From Cyanoderma ruficeps (Eukaryota > Chordata > Aves > Passeriformes > Timaliidae): DNA of 64,000 bases. Of this stretch, positions 52,101-64,000 are shown piece after piece. The stretch spans positions 10,821,666 through 10,885,665 of the forward strand of contig VZDJ01007753.1 of NCBI GenBank assembly GCA_008694505.1. Reading direction: 5' to 3'. A program made the position numbers and the translations under genes. Position 1 is the first letter of the stretch. The number at the start of each line of letters is the position of its first letter. The notes below the pieces were generated by a model. That model was not told where the DNA came from. It did no database searches and saw nothing but the letters and a program-made list of their open reading frames with translations.

Positions 52101-53092
52101 CTAATCAAATTGACTTTGTTGTGGTAAATTTAAGTCTAAATAAGAATTTACTTTATGTGAATAAAAGACTTAGATATAGATTGCTGTGAAGAATCTGCAC
52201 AAGAGAATATGAAAAATGTGATCCTAACAAAAATACTTCATGCCTAGATTGGAGCAAAATGGTTTACAAAAATCACAGAAGAATAAGTAATTGTCTATCA
52301 GGGTGCATAGGCCAGAAATCAAACTTGACCCTCGTGATGAAGACTAGTGTTATAGATACCCATTGAACTGATGGGTAACAAGGTCTACCCCGAAGGACAC
52401 TTGACCATTCCAGATTGTATCCTAAAGTATTTCTTATTCCTGTCCTGTAGTTGCTCATTCTCTCTGTAAATTATGTTTTGCCATAGCTCATCTTCAATAA
52501 CTGCTATCAGAAAAATGGATTTTCTTTTCCAGGGTGTGTTGCAGTGTTTAAATCTCTTTGGTCAATCTCTGTATTATTATTCAGGATGTTAATATTGGGT
52601 GATCTTTCTCTATTTGATTATCTTTATAAGTCATCTCTCTTCCTCTCTCCCAAGGAATGAAATTAGGAATGCATTTTTTCTCCTCCTATAACTATTTATG
52701 AGCATCACAGATAGATTTCTGTGGGGCTTAAGCAGAAGCAATCTTTTGCACCCATATGCGGCACCTCCCACCCCAAATTTGTGTTACCATGTGTAACTTC
52801 TTATAACAGTTTCTAAAGTAGCCATGCAAAAAGAAGGGTGAGGAGACAGAGTGTATCTATTTAAAACAGAGAGTTCTTTTGTATTGCAAATAGAGTTATC
52901 TAACAGATCAGTTGGCATGAAAATGCACCACAATTCCATGTGTTTTGTGGGAAGATGCAGCCTGGAGGAATGTTATTAGAAGCAAATATTACTGTTTCAC
53001 ACATGAAGTGCTCAGCACTTTACCCTTCCCACAACTCCTTCCCCCGTAATGTTGCCAGAGTAAAACTGTGAACTAATAAGGACTGCCCATAA
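49141..53092. other. AT-rich DNA, no gene recognised
   Basis: Contains a 101-codon hydrophobic ORF on the minus strand (50582-50887), which I do not credit. Otherwise no recognisable features. Confidence 0.5.
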
Positions 53093-53350
53093 ATTGTGGG
53101 TCTAGTGACTGAAAACACTGCACCTAATTCCAGTACATTAGGTTTGGCTGCAAACAACTATTTCCAAGGGCAATCTAGAACTGTTATGTGTAATGAAGAA
53201 ATAGATATGATGACAAGTCCCGAAGTTGTGACCATATGGAGACAGGCAGAAGAAGCAGCAGAAGAGAATGTTCCTTTTGCACTACATTATTCTGACACTC
53301 TTTCTCACTATGAAGATTTCTCACAACCCAAAGAAATCAGATTTGCGTGA
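53093..53350 (+). other. Exon-like open frame, 86 codons, unidentified
   Basis: An open frame from 53093 to a TGA at 53348-53350, with no ATG at its left end, so it would have to be a terminal exon. The composition is protein-like: acidic, Glu/Ala-rich centre (RQAEEAAEENVPF) and an aromatic-containing end (HYSDTLSHYEDF). A possible acceptor TCTAG occurs at 53101-53105 but lacks a good pyrimidine tract. The stretch TTCCCACAACTCCTTCCCCC at 53025-53044 is a better pyrimidine tract but is followed by stops in this frame. I do not recognise the protein, and it may be chance. Confidence 0.18.
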
Positions 53351-55755
53351 TTAGTTTTCTTTATAATACTTAGGGCTTAAAATTACAACCCTTTTATTGA
53401 TTTTTAAGGCCAGTAAAATACAGTTTTATCATCTAAATTCTACCTTCTGTCTAATGGCCCAGAGAATTCCATCCAGTCACTCTTGATTGCAGGACCATAA
53501 TTTGTGCCTTCATAAAAGAAGTAAAGAATGGAAAATTTTCCAAAGCAATATTTTGCAATGGTTAATTACTCTCACAGCTAAAGATGCAGGCCATATCTCC
53601 AATTTTAATTCTTAAGATTATAGACATAATTTCTTGCTACATATGTCTTCATTATACTGTAGATCTTCTTCAATATCTAATAGGTTTTTGTTAGTGAAGA
53701 TGCTATATAATTATTTATCAACTCTTATTTTTTCTCTAATAAGATAAGCAAAGGAACATATTTACTCTCTCTGTTCCTTTCATTCTTCAACTTCTGTATT
53801 TCCTTCACTCTTTATAACTGTCTGTCTTTTAGAAAGATATGTCATGACTTATAAGCACTTATAAGTATAAATAGTAAAAGAATTAGTTTTTCATGATTAA
53901 CTACTCTTTTGTACATATCCAATATTTATGTTTTCCCTTTTGTGCAATAACCTTACAGTAAGAAACATTCCAAGAGCCAAAAAAATTTAAATTGCTGATT
54001 TCTGTCACTATTAGTATGAACAGTTTTAGATCCTAAACATATTGTCGCAACCTCCATCACACACTAAACTCTTTTGAGTGTGCAGAAAAGGACCAAAAAT
54101 AATTAGAGAGAGAGTATTGGCTAAAATAACATAATAGAACTAAACTGTGCTTTTTATGAGTAATCAGCAGGATATCTGGCACTGCTTAAAGCATCTTTGA
54201 TGATTTCTACTGCAGAAACTGAGGAAAAAAAATGAGATAAATGTATTGCATAACAGTATTTTTGCTGGAAATTATTCTTGTTCCACAAATTTACGTGTGA
54301 TCCTGATAGGAATGTTCTCTCCAAAATTGCTTTCTGAAAAGCTGACTGATAAAGCTGATTTGTTTTCTTTGATTTCATTTTCACCACAGGGAGTACTGGC
54401 TACTAATGGAAAGACAGTCAGTATGTCCAGTCACAGGCTGTGATTCCCATGGGAAAACAGTTGTGTGGAAGAATTGTTAGCATCCCTAAAATACATGCAT
54501 ACTGCTAGAAGAGTAGGTTGTGGTTTTATGTTAGTGTTTTGCTCATTTGTTTGAGCAAAATTATTAAGAAATATGTCTCAGAATAAACTTGTGGGATTTC
54601 ACTGTATTATGGAAGAGGGTCTGAGCTTTCTGGAAGTGTTCTGAACAACCCAGGACTGTGTAACTCACAGATATGCCATCTGACTTTCAATATATTTTTG
54701 TGTGCTTTCCTCTACTCTTCCTTTTTCCTTATTTTCTGCTCCCTAGTTACTGTTCAGTGTTCTGCCCACCTTTGCAATGTGGGGTTATTTGTCTATGTAC
54801 AGGAAATTCACATGCCTGAAAAATGGAAAAATGCCTCCAGTCCCTCTTCTAGCCAGCTCCCTTGAATGAGTCATTCCTAGTTCCAATGTAGCCTGAACTG
54901 ACAAGAAGAAATTATAATTTATCACTTGACTGACAGAACTAAAATGCAGCATCTAGTCTGTGAGTGTTTTCTTGTCTCCATCTTCTATCCCATGGCTCCC
55001 CTATCTACAGTTCAGCATTTTGTCTAATGTGACTACTTTGCCTGGTTGAATTCAACATCAGATTAAGATGACTGCATGTAGACAGATTAAGATTTCTCTA
55101 CATAGGAAAACACTGTTATATAAAGCCTTACTGGTCATGAAAAAGTTTCAGGATCTGCATGGCCTATGCACTAAATTATGCTCAGGTATTCAGTTTTAGT
55201 TAACATGATTCCACAGAGTTGTCATTCACATCAGGTCTCAAAGTCCATAATTAAAAACCCCACATTATGCCACTGCATTTATCTAGTGCCTTATACACAC
55301 TACAGCAGGAAGGTCTACCATTAAATACCACGGTAACTGTTTTGAAAAGGAATTCTGAGGTAGATGCAAAGTCATTTTTTTAATTGACTGCTCACTAACA
55401 CGATACTACAGTTAATGTGTTTGCAATCCTCCTTATTAAAGGCAGAAGTTCTCCCCTTCTATAGATTGGTATTACATCTTCTCTTTCAGAGGCTCTCCGT
55501 GCCAAGAAGAGAGAAGAATGGGATTAGGGGATATTTATCTCCTGCCTCCATTGCCGTGTGTTTTGCCATGGCACTTCAGTCCGAGTCAAGGCCAAGACAG
55601 TTTGCAATCTCACATATAATTCTGATGGATTGTAATGCTGCAAGAAATGTGTACATTACCAATAGTGGTTCCTGTAAAAGTCTATTTGAGGATTTTTAAT
55701 TTCAAATATCAAAAAGAATTACAATAAAGTGTCATTTTACATACTATATTCAGAG
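53351..55755. other. AT-rich DNA, no gene recognised
   Basis: Short ORFs only. The portion 55490-55690 is locally GC-richer, with a 94-codon ORF and no recognised homology. Confidence 0.5.
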
Positions 55756-55769
55756 CCACTAGATGGTGG
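55756..55769 (+). promoter_or_regulatory. CTCF-like motif
   Basis: CCACTAGATGGTGG matches CCASYAGRKGGCRS at 13 of 14 positions (T for C at position 12). It is in unique AT-rich DNA next to a GC-richer patch. This is the best of the three CTCF-like motifs by the YAGRKGG core. Confidence 0.38.
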
Positions 55770-57659
55770 TATGCACCAGACCTCAGGAAAAGTACACAAA
55801 GGGACTGATTAATGTGTTCTTCCGCTGTCTGAACAGGAGATTTTTCATGCGTCACTTTCCAGTCTTCTTCCAGCCAACCTTTTTCCTATCAGTTGTTTAT
55901 TTAGAAGGGTGATTGTGACAATTATAAATCTCAGTTGAAGTTTTTCCCCAGCTTATTGACTGAGTTTGCATGACAATAAGATCTCATTTTGAGATAAATC
56001 TGAAAAGCCAAGAAGATGATGAAAGGTCAGAGACAACTCACATGCATGCAGTGAAAAGAATAAGAAATAATTATGTGCAGCTTGGCTTATGAAAACTTTA
56101 GTAGGTGTCATTAGATATAAATGTTTTCTACAGTTTTCATGATAAAAAACTGGATATTAAGTAGAGATGATTCAGAAACCCATCTTTTTTAATTAATAGA
56201 ATTGGATGAATATATTCAACATTTTAAGAATTTATGTTTACAAACTTCAAATTTAGCTTGTATGATTCTTCATACTAAGTTATGATAGACAAAACTATCT
56301 ATAGCTGGCAAACTTAGCTTTAATTTGGGACATAGATTTTGGTCACCTCTCCTCCAGTCTGAATTGTAAGGGAGATGTGTAAGGGAGATGTGTAAAATTC
56401 CACCACCACTCAGTTGGTGTTTAGGACATTAACACATCAAATCAATGGTACAATAAGAAATTTCAGGACTGAATCCCCAGGTACCACAGCTACATAGTAA
56501 TGTTATGCTTCCTCAGTCCCTATTTTTCCTTGTTCCATCTTTGTTTCTGTCATCCTCCATCTAGCTGTCTTGGATCTGCTGTTTGTCTCTGCCAACCCAT
56601 GTAACATTTCTATACAATCTAATAAAAGACCCCAAGTTAGAAGTCTGAACTGCAGAGGAAAGCTGTGTTCTATGACAGCAGAATAAGAAAATACAGAGAT
56701 CCACGGTATATTGCACTTTCAATTTCAGAGAGCCATAAGACAAGATAAGATGATGAGAAAAATGAAATAAATCATCATTCTATTTTTAGAAAATGCAACG
56801 ATAGAAAATCAATAATACATTGAAGCCCATTAGACAAATGTCTTGTAATAGTCATCCTGTTGAACAATAAGTGTCATTTATGCAAATATTTTTAATTATT
56901 ATTTTCAATCTCAGATGAATTATTTCAAATTAGCAACATACAAATCAATTGTTGTAAATGACATTTGAAAAATGAGGAGCAAGTCTTAATGGGAACAAAA
57001 AGCTTTTATATTACTATAATGATGATTAAGATTCTTAACCTATTCCACACTATTTGTAGGAGAAAAAGCATGTTTGGCATTCAGCCACAAAACATAACTT
57101 GTATGAGACACATCTTCCAGAAAATGGAAGACAGGAAGAAAGCTCAGTGTGGGGAGAAAGAAAACAGTTTTAGTGATGTTGCAGCATAAGTGATGAACTT
57201 GCTTGAACCTTTGCTACCTGTATATTCTTTAATTCTATGGAATAGATTTCTTTGCCCATCTCTCCATTTTAATGATGAGCACTGCCCGGCTGTATAAGTG
57301 TATTTTGACAGCTATTGATCTGTGGGAAACTGATGGGGTGTTGTAGCAACAAGGTAGCAAAGTTCAATAAGCAATATCATAGCAAGAGAGGATAATTTCA
57401 TTTTTTTATCAAAACTGATTTCATTAACTACCATGGACATATTTATACCTACATACTTCCAGCACTATGCATGTGCATCCAAGTATCATCACCAGCAATC
57501 ATGAAACCAAGATTATATCTGAGTGATCTTTATAGCGTTTCTTGTGGTAGAAAAGGTGGCAGTGGATTCCAACTAGTAAAACAATCTTTTCTGCTCTTTT
57601 TTTAGGTTGATTGCTCCCTAATTAAGGGGTCATTATTCTCTCTGCTCCTTTGAGTCATC
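55770..57659. other. AT-rich DNA, no gene recognised
   Basis: Short ORFs only. One 13-bp tandem duplication is listed separately. Confidence 0.55.
56365..56394. repeat. Short tandem duplication, 13-bp unit
   Basis: TGTAAGGGAGATG occurs twice in succession (56365-56377, 56378-56390) and a partial third unit TGTA follows. It is perfect over two units. Confidence 0.92.
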
Positions 57660-57710
57660 AGTGTTCCCCTCCTGCCTTTCCCCACCCCTCCCCTACCCTT
57701 CCCTGCGCTG
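57660..57710 (-). other. C-rich tract with minus-strand G-quadruplex motif
   Basis: C runs at 57680-57683, 57685-57688, 57690-57693, 57696-57698 and 57701-57703 have loops of 1, 1, 2 and 2 bases, giving a canonical G3+ motif on the minus strand. It stands in a pyrimidine-rich stretch with no gene evident. Confidence 0.7.
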
Positions 57711-58870
57711 GCATCCTGATGACTGCTAACATTGGGACCACCAAGACCTGCTACTCTTGTTTAGCTTCTCCCTGCCACTGTTTTCCTCAGCACCTTCCAG
57801 AGCCAGCCTTTCCCATTCTCCCTTCATACTTATCCAGTGCTTCTGCTACAGTTGTCCCCAGAACAACAGACTGGGGAACATCTGACTGCCAGGAAGCTGA
57901 CAGAAAGGAGTGACAGAGAGAGACAATAACACACACAGACGTGTTAAGGCTGATGGGAAGTCCTTAATGGACATCAATCCATCCTGATCTTCATGGAGAA
58001 CTATTTCACTTAGATGAATCAGAGGTGTAGGAGTATTGTGGTAGAGCTACAAGGCTTGGTGCAGCATCTTACAATATCAATATCAAGAGCGTAAACTCTC
58101 AGAAGTCTCAAAATGTGAATTGATTGAACTATTACCACTCATAGGTAAGAGTCATGGGTATAATTAACTACAGTGGACTGGTGTATAAAAGCTAACTTCA
58201 TAAAAATAAATGGGTTTGTACAGCTTCAGTGTATAATTCCTTTGACACAAACTCTCTGCAGTTTTATATTGAATGTGATACATAATGGTTCACACTTCTT
58301 TTCATATTCCTTAATGGGAAAAACGAGTTGAACTGTCATTGGACTAGAGTGAGTAGCTGTATAACCATCACATTGTTCCTCTGTAAGAAACCTTATTCCA
58401 GACAGAATATGACAAGTATTCCCTGTTTTCCTATCCTGTAAATTCCTACTGAATTCAGTTTTTTCAAATGCTATAAAAATATGGATTTGGATTGTGTTTT
58501 CTCCTTGAAGTGTCAGAATATGCCATGAGGAGCAAAAATGAATCTACACTTCTTATTCTTCTGTCTCTTGCTTAACATCACATAATTAACCCACTATATA
58601 ATGAGGAACTAAGGGTCAGCCATGAGCTCTATTTACATCACTAGAATACTACACATGGTAGAGTAGTAATCTCAGATCTTTAACCAGCTACCATGCTTCC
58701 CTTGTTCAAAACAAATTATGACACATCTGTAATGCTAGTTGGAGACAGCCTGACATTGGATACTTAATACTAAAAGACAAGTAGTGTTGTCCAGTAGTCA
58801 AAATTTGGAGATTGGGACTGGGTTTAGCAAGATATGTTACCTGAAAAAATTCTTTTGCACCTATGAAATA

Positions 58871-58940
58871 GACAGGTATTATTTGAGGTATTATTATGGG
58901 AAATGGACAGGAAATATTTGCTGTATTATTATGGGAAAAT
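58871..58940. repeat. Imperfect tandem duplication, about 34-bp unit
   Basis: Both units start with GACAGG and share GTATTATTATGGGAAA. Unit one is 58871-58904 and unit two 58905-58939, with several mismatches in the middle (TATTATTTGAG versus AAATATTTGCT). Confidence 0.8.
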
Positions 58941-61900
58941 GTGGATAAATTACTGTCTCTATTTTTCATATTGTTGATGATTAGACTCAGATTACTCTCT
59001 CTTTGTTTATATGAGCATAAAAAATAAATAAAGGCTTAAGTGAAATAAAAAGGTCATTTTCTTCAACAGTGTGAATTAAGGAGGAAAGAATAAAACTTTG
59101 AAGTAGGTACTGGGGCAAATAATGGGAAAAATGAAGTTCTAATGAATTACAGCAATTGCAAATAGGAGTTAGCTTGAATGGTTAATAAATCAAATTATAA
59201 TCTCTAGCATAAGGATGCACTTCTCCTCAAGGAGTTAGTTCTGTTGACCCATACAGAAAGCTGAAATATTCAGAAAGCTCAAAGTGTACATTTACAAGTC
59301 CTTTTTGAACACTTTGTCACCATCCTGACTTCCTCATCTCAACTAATGGCATGGAGGAATGGCATGAATTATTAAATTGGATTTTGGCTTGCTAAGTAAT
59401 TGTGTTGTGCTTTTTTCGTTTTTATCTCGTTTTGTAAATGTTTCCCTAGAGTCCTTATTTGGGGGATGTGTTTTTGAAAGACTTTTATGCTCAGTCAAGC
59501 TCTGGAAGGCATTTTAATTAAACATAAATCACTTCTGCTTGTATGTATTTGTATCAGCTGTGTGGACAAAGATCTGTGTGCGTCAAAACAAGTATAGAAA
59601 AAGCATGCTAAAGTAGTAAGGCTTGCCCAGTTAGCACTGTCTGACAAGGTGCTACTCCACTACCTCTTCAGGGGAAAGCTGTAAAAGCCTGATTAGCTCC
59701 TCAAAATTGTTCACTGACTGCCAAGGTCACCAAGGTAGGAGGGCAATTGCAGTAGCAAAAGGGCAGCGGTTGAAAACAACATGACAACCGTTCAGGAACA
59801 ATAGGAAGCAAATGAGCTGCTAGGATCGGGATTAATATGAAATACTGAAGTCAACCAGTATGCTACATGTGCAGTACAGAGTGGATAGGGCAAGATGATT
59901 TTTTGTGAGCTCAAGCACCAAGACGCCTTGAAAGCACATGTGGAAATGAGAAATCAACAATAATTACAATCATATTATCTGATATATAGAAAATTGTTTC
60001 ATATAGCTTTATAGCTGCTAATCTGTCCTGGTTACTTGTGAATGTCCAGCCCAGGTCTACCAGTGGTCCCATGGACCATTCCAGAGTCTAAGAAAACTGT
60101 GTGTAATTTTTCTATGTTAACAATTTATATAAGATACATAAGATCTCCAGTGATCAAATTAAATGAGGTCATCCTACATATAGTTGAATGCAAATATTCA
60201 TTAAATAAAGATGATATTCATTATGTTTGGCTTCTTAACATTTCCCTGTAATTTACTGTTACTTATTTTAATTAAAGTGAAAACCTTTCTTTATAAAGAT
60301 ACTTGAAAAAGTGAGATCTAGCTGAGAACTATGCTGGTTTTCCAGCAAATTGGTGATTTTGGTCAGAGTTTTTTGATGCCTGTTAAGAAGACCAGAGTTA
60401 TCTCACAGAAAAGAAAATTAAGAAAATAAAATGAGAAGGTGAGAGCCATTAGTTAGACAGTTTTTTTGATGACTGAAGCATAGATAAAAGGGTAAGGGGA
60501 TCTGGTTTTATGCTTGGCTGAGCTAACAGTTTCCCATAAGCCCTAGCAAATATTATTTAAAGAAGCTTTCTATGTCTTGGGCATTATAAGATTAAGTTCA
60601 TCAGGGATTGCAATGCCTTTTGAGATCATATGATTTATAACTTTATGAAAGTGAAAAATATAATTAGAACTTCCAATGATTTTTGAAGTGAAAATAAAAC
60701 ACCTTTCCTCATGCTAAGCCTTCTGACTATGAATTTAAAATGCTCAGTGTTAAGGATGCAGCCTCACCAGGCACTTGCAGGATTAGATCCAACCTCATTG
60801 TACTTTGATGGGGATACCTCTTTATTTCCATGGTACACATTTCTATAAGGTTCTATAAGGCTATAAATGCTGACATTTCTAACCAGTTAGCACAGACTGC
60901 TTGAACTGAGGCTGTTCATCAAATGATTCTATTTTATCTAGTAAACCATAAGAAAAATAGTGTTTGTCACAATTATGATAATATTCACATAGCATGCTCT
61001 CAGGCAAACAGTAGATGTGTCTCTCTAGTCTAAAATACCCAGCTGATACTTCTGTCTCCAAACAGAAGAGAAGATTTTAAACACAAATTTATATAGCATT
61101 TCTGTGGCTTCTGTAAATACACTGGGCTTCTATTAAAAGAAAAAAATCACCTTGAACTACAACTACAGGTCCAGTTCAGAAGCAGTCTCGCTTAAAGCAT
61201 TCCACCCTGTGAAAAGCTGTGTGTTGAGTAATTATGTTGAGAAAAAATTACTGGAAAGGCTTTACTTAACCTATTAATCATACAGTCAATTGCAGCCAAG
61301 TTCTCCAGTTTTTCTAATCCCTCCAGTTCTGCTTACATAGTGCATTCATATGCTTGGGATATTACCTCTGAGATCTGAAAGTATGCCACTCCTGGTGTGT
61401 GCATGCGTGCAAACATATTCTGGCTTCTGTTCTAAACATTTTGGCAAGATCATAAATGTTAATATTGCATGAGCAGTAGCAGGCTTGGAGGCTGATGACT
61501 ATTTCAGGGCAAAAGCAGGTGGAGTAGGAAAAAGCCTTTATGTACATAGCAGGTGATAAATAATAAAATACAACAAAAATCATAGGAATGCTTTGTACAA
61601 CGTTAATGCTTCTTCCTCTTCTTTCTGCCAAATCTACAAGCCCATATGGGCAAAACCAGCCAAGTAAGCTTGGAATTGCCATCAGAGTCCCCTCTGAACT
61701 CTCTCACAAGTAAAGAAGTATCCCTATTACAATAATTTTTACAGCTGAAGGAAATCTCTGCTTTAATGTGTCATTCCCCAACTAGGTTTCCTCTTATGCT
61801 TCTGTAAGAAGTTTTAGGATTCTGCAAAACAAAACTGTGAGTAATAGTCAAGTTCTGAATGTTTCTACTTGTTTCAGCTTTACAAGAAAATTTATTTACA

Positions 61901-64000
61901 ATAATAATAAATGTTTCTTTTTGGAAGGAATTGTTATACAGCATGTACAGCTCTCTTGAAACATTATCTCCATTTGAACTACCAAAAGCCAGGACAACTG
62001 ATGCTGTTCCAGAATCAAATGAGAACTTATCTTAATCACCATGTGATATAGGAACTTTTTTATTTACTATTTTTTTTCAATTTTTCCCCCATATGTATGC
62101 TCCCTAAAAAAATAACCTGAACTTCTCTGGGAATCATGATATTTGAAAACTTGGGTTTATATACATTAAAATAAAAGCATTGTTTAATAATTGTTGACAT
62201 TGAGAATATTGATATTGACTTTAAGAATCCTTTCTGATACTTGAATGTAGTGTAGAGCAGTTCCAACAAATAATTTCAGCAGCTGATTTCCCTAGAAGAT
62301 GACTTCTGAGAGGAAGAATGGATTAAAATATTGCTTTGGGTTATTCATTTAGAAGCTTCACCTAGAGCCAAATGACCATTCAGAAACTGAGTGAGAAAAT
62401 AACCTGAGGTAAACACCTTCCCAAAAATATCTGAATACCTACCTCCCTTGTGCTGCAGATCAGATGAATCATATGAAACACAGCTTTTGATAGAAACTGC
62501 AGGAGACAGAGGGAGAGGAAGGCAGACACCAGCACCAGAGAAAAGACATTTAGGAAGGTACTGCAGTAAATGTGCTGTGTGACTGCCAGGAATCTGGCAA
62601 AAAGGCATTTTTGCTCAGCGCTGTTGCTTCTCTGTCCAGATGACCAATAAATGCCACTTTGCATAAAAATATATAATAACCAGATGATATCCAAGTGTCT
62701 GTGAATGTTTCTGTTTTCTTTGCAGAGCTTGAGGGGGGATCACAAAATTCAGGAGCTCAGGTCTAGGAGGTCTATAAAGTGAACTGGGGTGACTCAGGGA
62801 GATATTGAACAGTTTGTGACTACAACAAAACACACAGAGGTGCAAGTCTGTGACTCTCCATGATGTGCCAGAGAAAACAGTCACCTCATGTCTGCCTTTG
62901 GCTTCAGGATCATTCTTGGATTCTATGGGTGAGCTCCTCTGGAAGCCTGATAATAAATCTAGGACAGCTTCACTTTAGGGCTTTTTTCTCTGGACGTATT
63001 GACCTTTTACAGAGTGAACCTGCACATTAATTTCATCATTACGACACAGTGAGGAGAGTCATAAGGGAAATCAGTGCCAGTCAGGAAAAAAATGCATTAT
63101 TACTTAGCCTCAGTTCTATTCCTCTGATGCTTCTTGCCAATTTCTGAAATGTAAATCCAATTTGACTGTTTTTCCAGTTAGAGAAAGAAACTAGTACTTT
63201 AACCTTTAGGTTAAATATTTTTTCTTCAGACAATTCCAGACTAGCAATATCAAAAAGTGAACATGCCTGAGCACCAAGAACTCAGTCTCAAATCTAGAGG
63301 GGGACTGATCATCAAGTAGAATAGTACAGCAAGTCTTACTTTTCCTATGATTGATTACATACCTTCCTCATAGTAATATTCTAGTCATAGACCACATGCA
63401 GTCTGCCAGAGAACACATGTATTTTATAAATTAAGTGGTCAGTCTTCAACAAATAAAAACAAAGCATGATTTAAAAAAAATTAAAATCAGGGTTAGATGT
63501 AAGATTTATTTCTCATCACACACTGAAACCTGAATGTGTATTGAGAAATGCAATGCACTCTCCTGGTGGTACAGAAAACATGCAGACTGATAATTTCACT
63601 GTAGGTATCTATGATTTATAATTTATGGTTTTAAGGGTGGGCAGCCACAAAATTGCACATCACAGTTTTTCTTCCACCTCTGTCAGGAATACTAACAAAT
63701 TACCTTTATGTCTACAAATTTTAGTTGGGTTTGTAAGGAGTAGATACGTGAACACAAAATGGAAAAAGATGAGATGGGCTGAAGGATTTTCCATCTCTTT
63801 AGGCCTGTCATTTCTTCCATTTTGAATGTACTGTCAATGTGGGAATTCAAATCCTAAGAGCCTAGGAAAGATGATCTTATGTTGAGGATGTTCCTGACTG
63901 GGTAGTTGGTTGACTAATTGACCTCTAGAGGCCCCTTTTCCCTAATCCTGTGATGCAATTCTGTCACTGACTTTCCAGGATATATTTTCTTATCAAAATT
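58941..64000. other. AT-rich DNA, no gene recognised
   Basis: No transposon, RNA gene or exon recognised. The less A/T-monotonous part at 59620-59960 contains several CpGs and could be conserved non-coding DNA. ORFs at 62345-62884 on the minus strand overlap one another in different frames and show no family signature. Confidence 0.5.

Noticed and set aside
1..64000. CRISPR arrays, operons, ribosome-binding sites and a prokaryotic gene system
   Set aside because: The window has vertebrate repeat content and no regular spaced repeats or dense coding. Prokaryotic features do not apply.

Overview
This window looks like avian nuclear DNA, most likely from a songbird. It is AT-rich, has no long open reading frames, no operons and no recognisable multi-exon gene. 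Its recognisable repeats are almost all CR1 LINE fragments and retroviral-type LTRs. No SINE family was recognised. Transposon density is low, which fits a bird gene desert or a very long intron. The assignment is inferred from repeat content; no species marker was seen.

Layout. Positions 1-6000 are unannotated AT-rich DNA apart from a perfect 69-bp tandem duplication (5457-5596). From 6058 to 9720 lie three LTR-like blocks: a K-type-looking LTR on + (6058-6500), a minus-strand LTR fragment called copy A (7016-7960), and another + LTR (about 9181-9720). A truncated CR1 3' end on + lies at 17515-18364. A rearranged CR1 on - lies at 21416-22985; its ORF1 esterase remnant directly abuts the C-terminal part of ORF2. 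Older CR1-like relics lie at 28556-28870 (-), 31141-31232 (+) and 48885-49140 (+). The rest is simple repeats and DNA in which I recognise nothing.

The one clear conventional gene-like object is a complete tRNA-Gly(TCC) at 33084-33155. It is followed directly by CCA, four bases, and then the terminus of a minus-strand LTR (copy B, 33164-34557) of the same family as copy A. Read on the minus strand this is LTR end, four-base spacer, TGG, then the complement of a tRNA 3' end, which is the arrangement of a retroviral primer-binding site. Here, however, the complement covers the whole tRNA rather than the usual 18 or so bases. Either an LTR landed with remarkable precision beside a tRNA gene, or the locus is an integrated reverse-transcription product that kept a full copy of its tRNA primer. 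This is the most unusual structure in the window.

No genes here work together as a pathway. Several ORFs of 85-145 codons exist, but none shows a family signature I recognise, and ORFs of this length are expected by chance in 64 kb. Three are listed as weak candidates. Three CTCF-like motifs, two G-quadruplex motifs and a palindrome are listed as unproven sequence signals.
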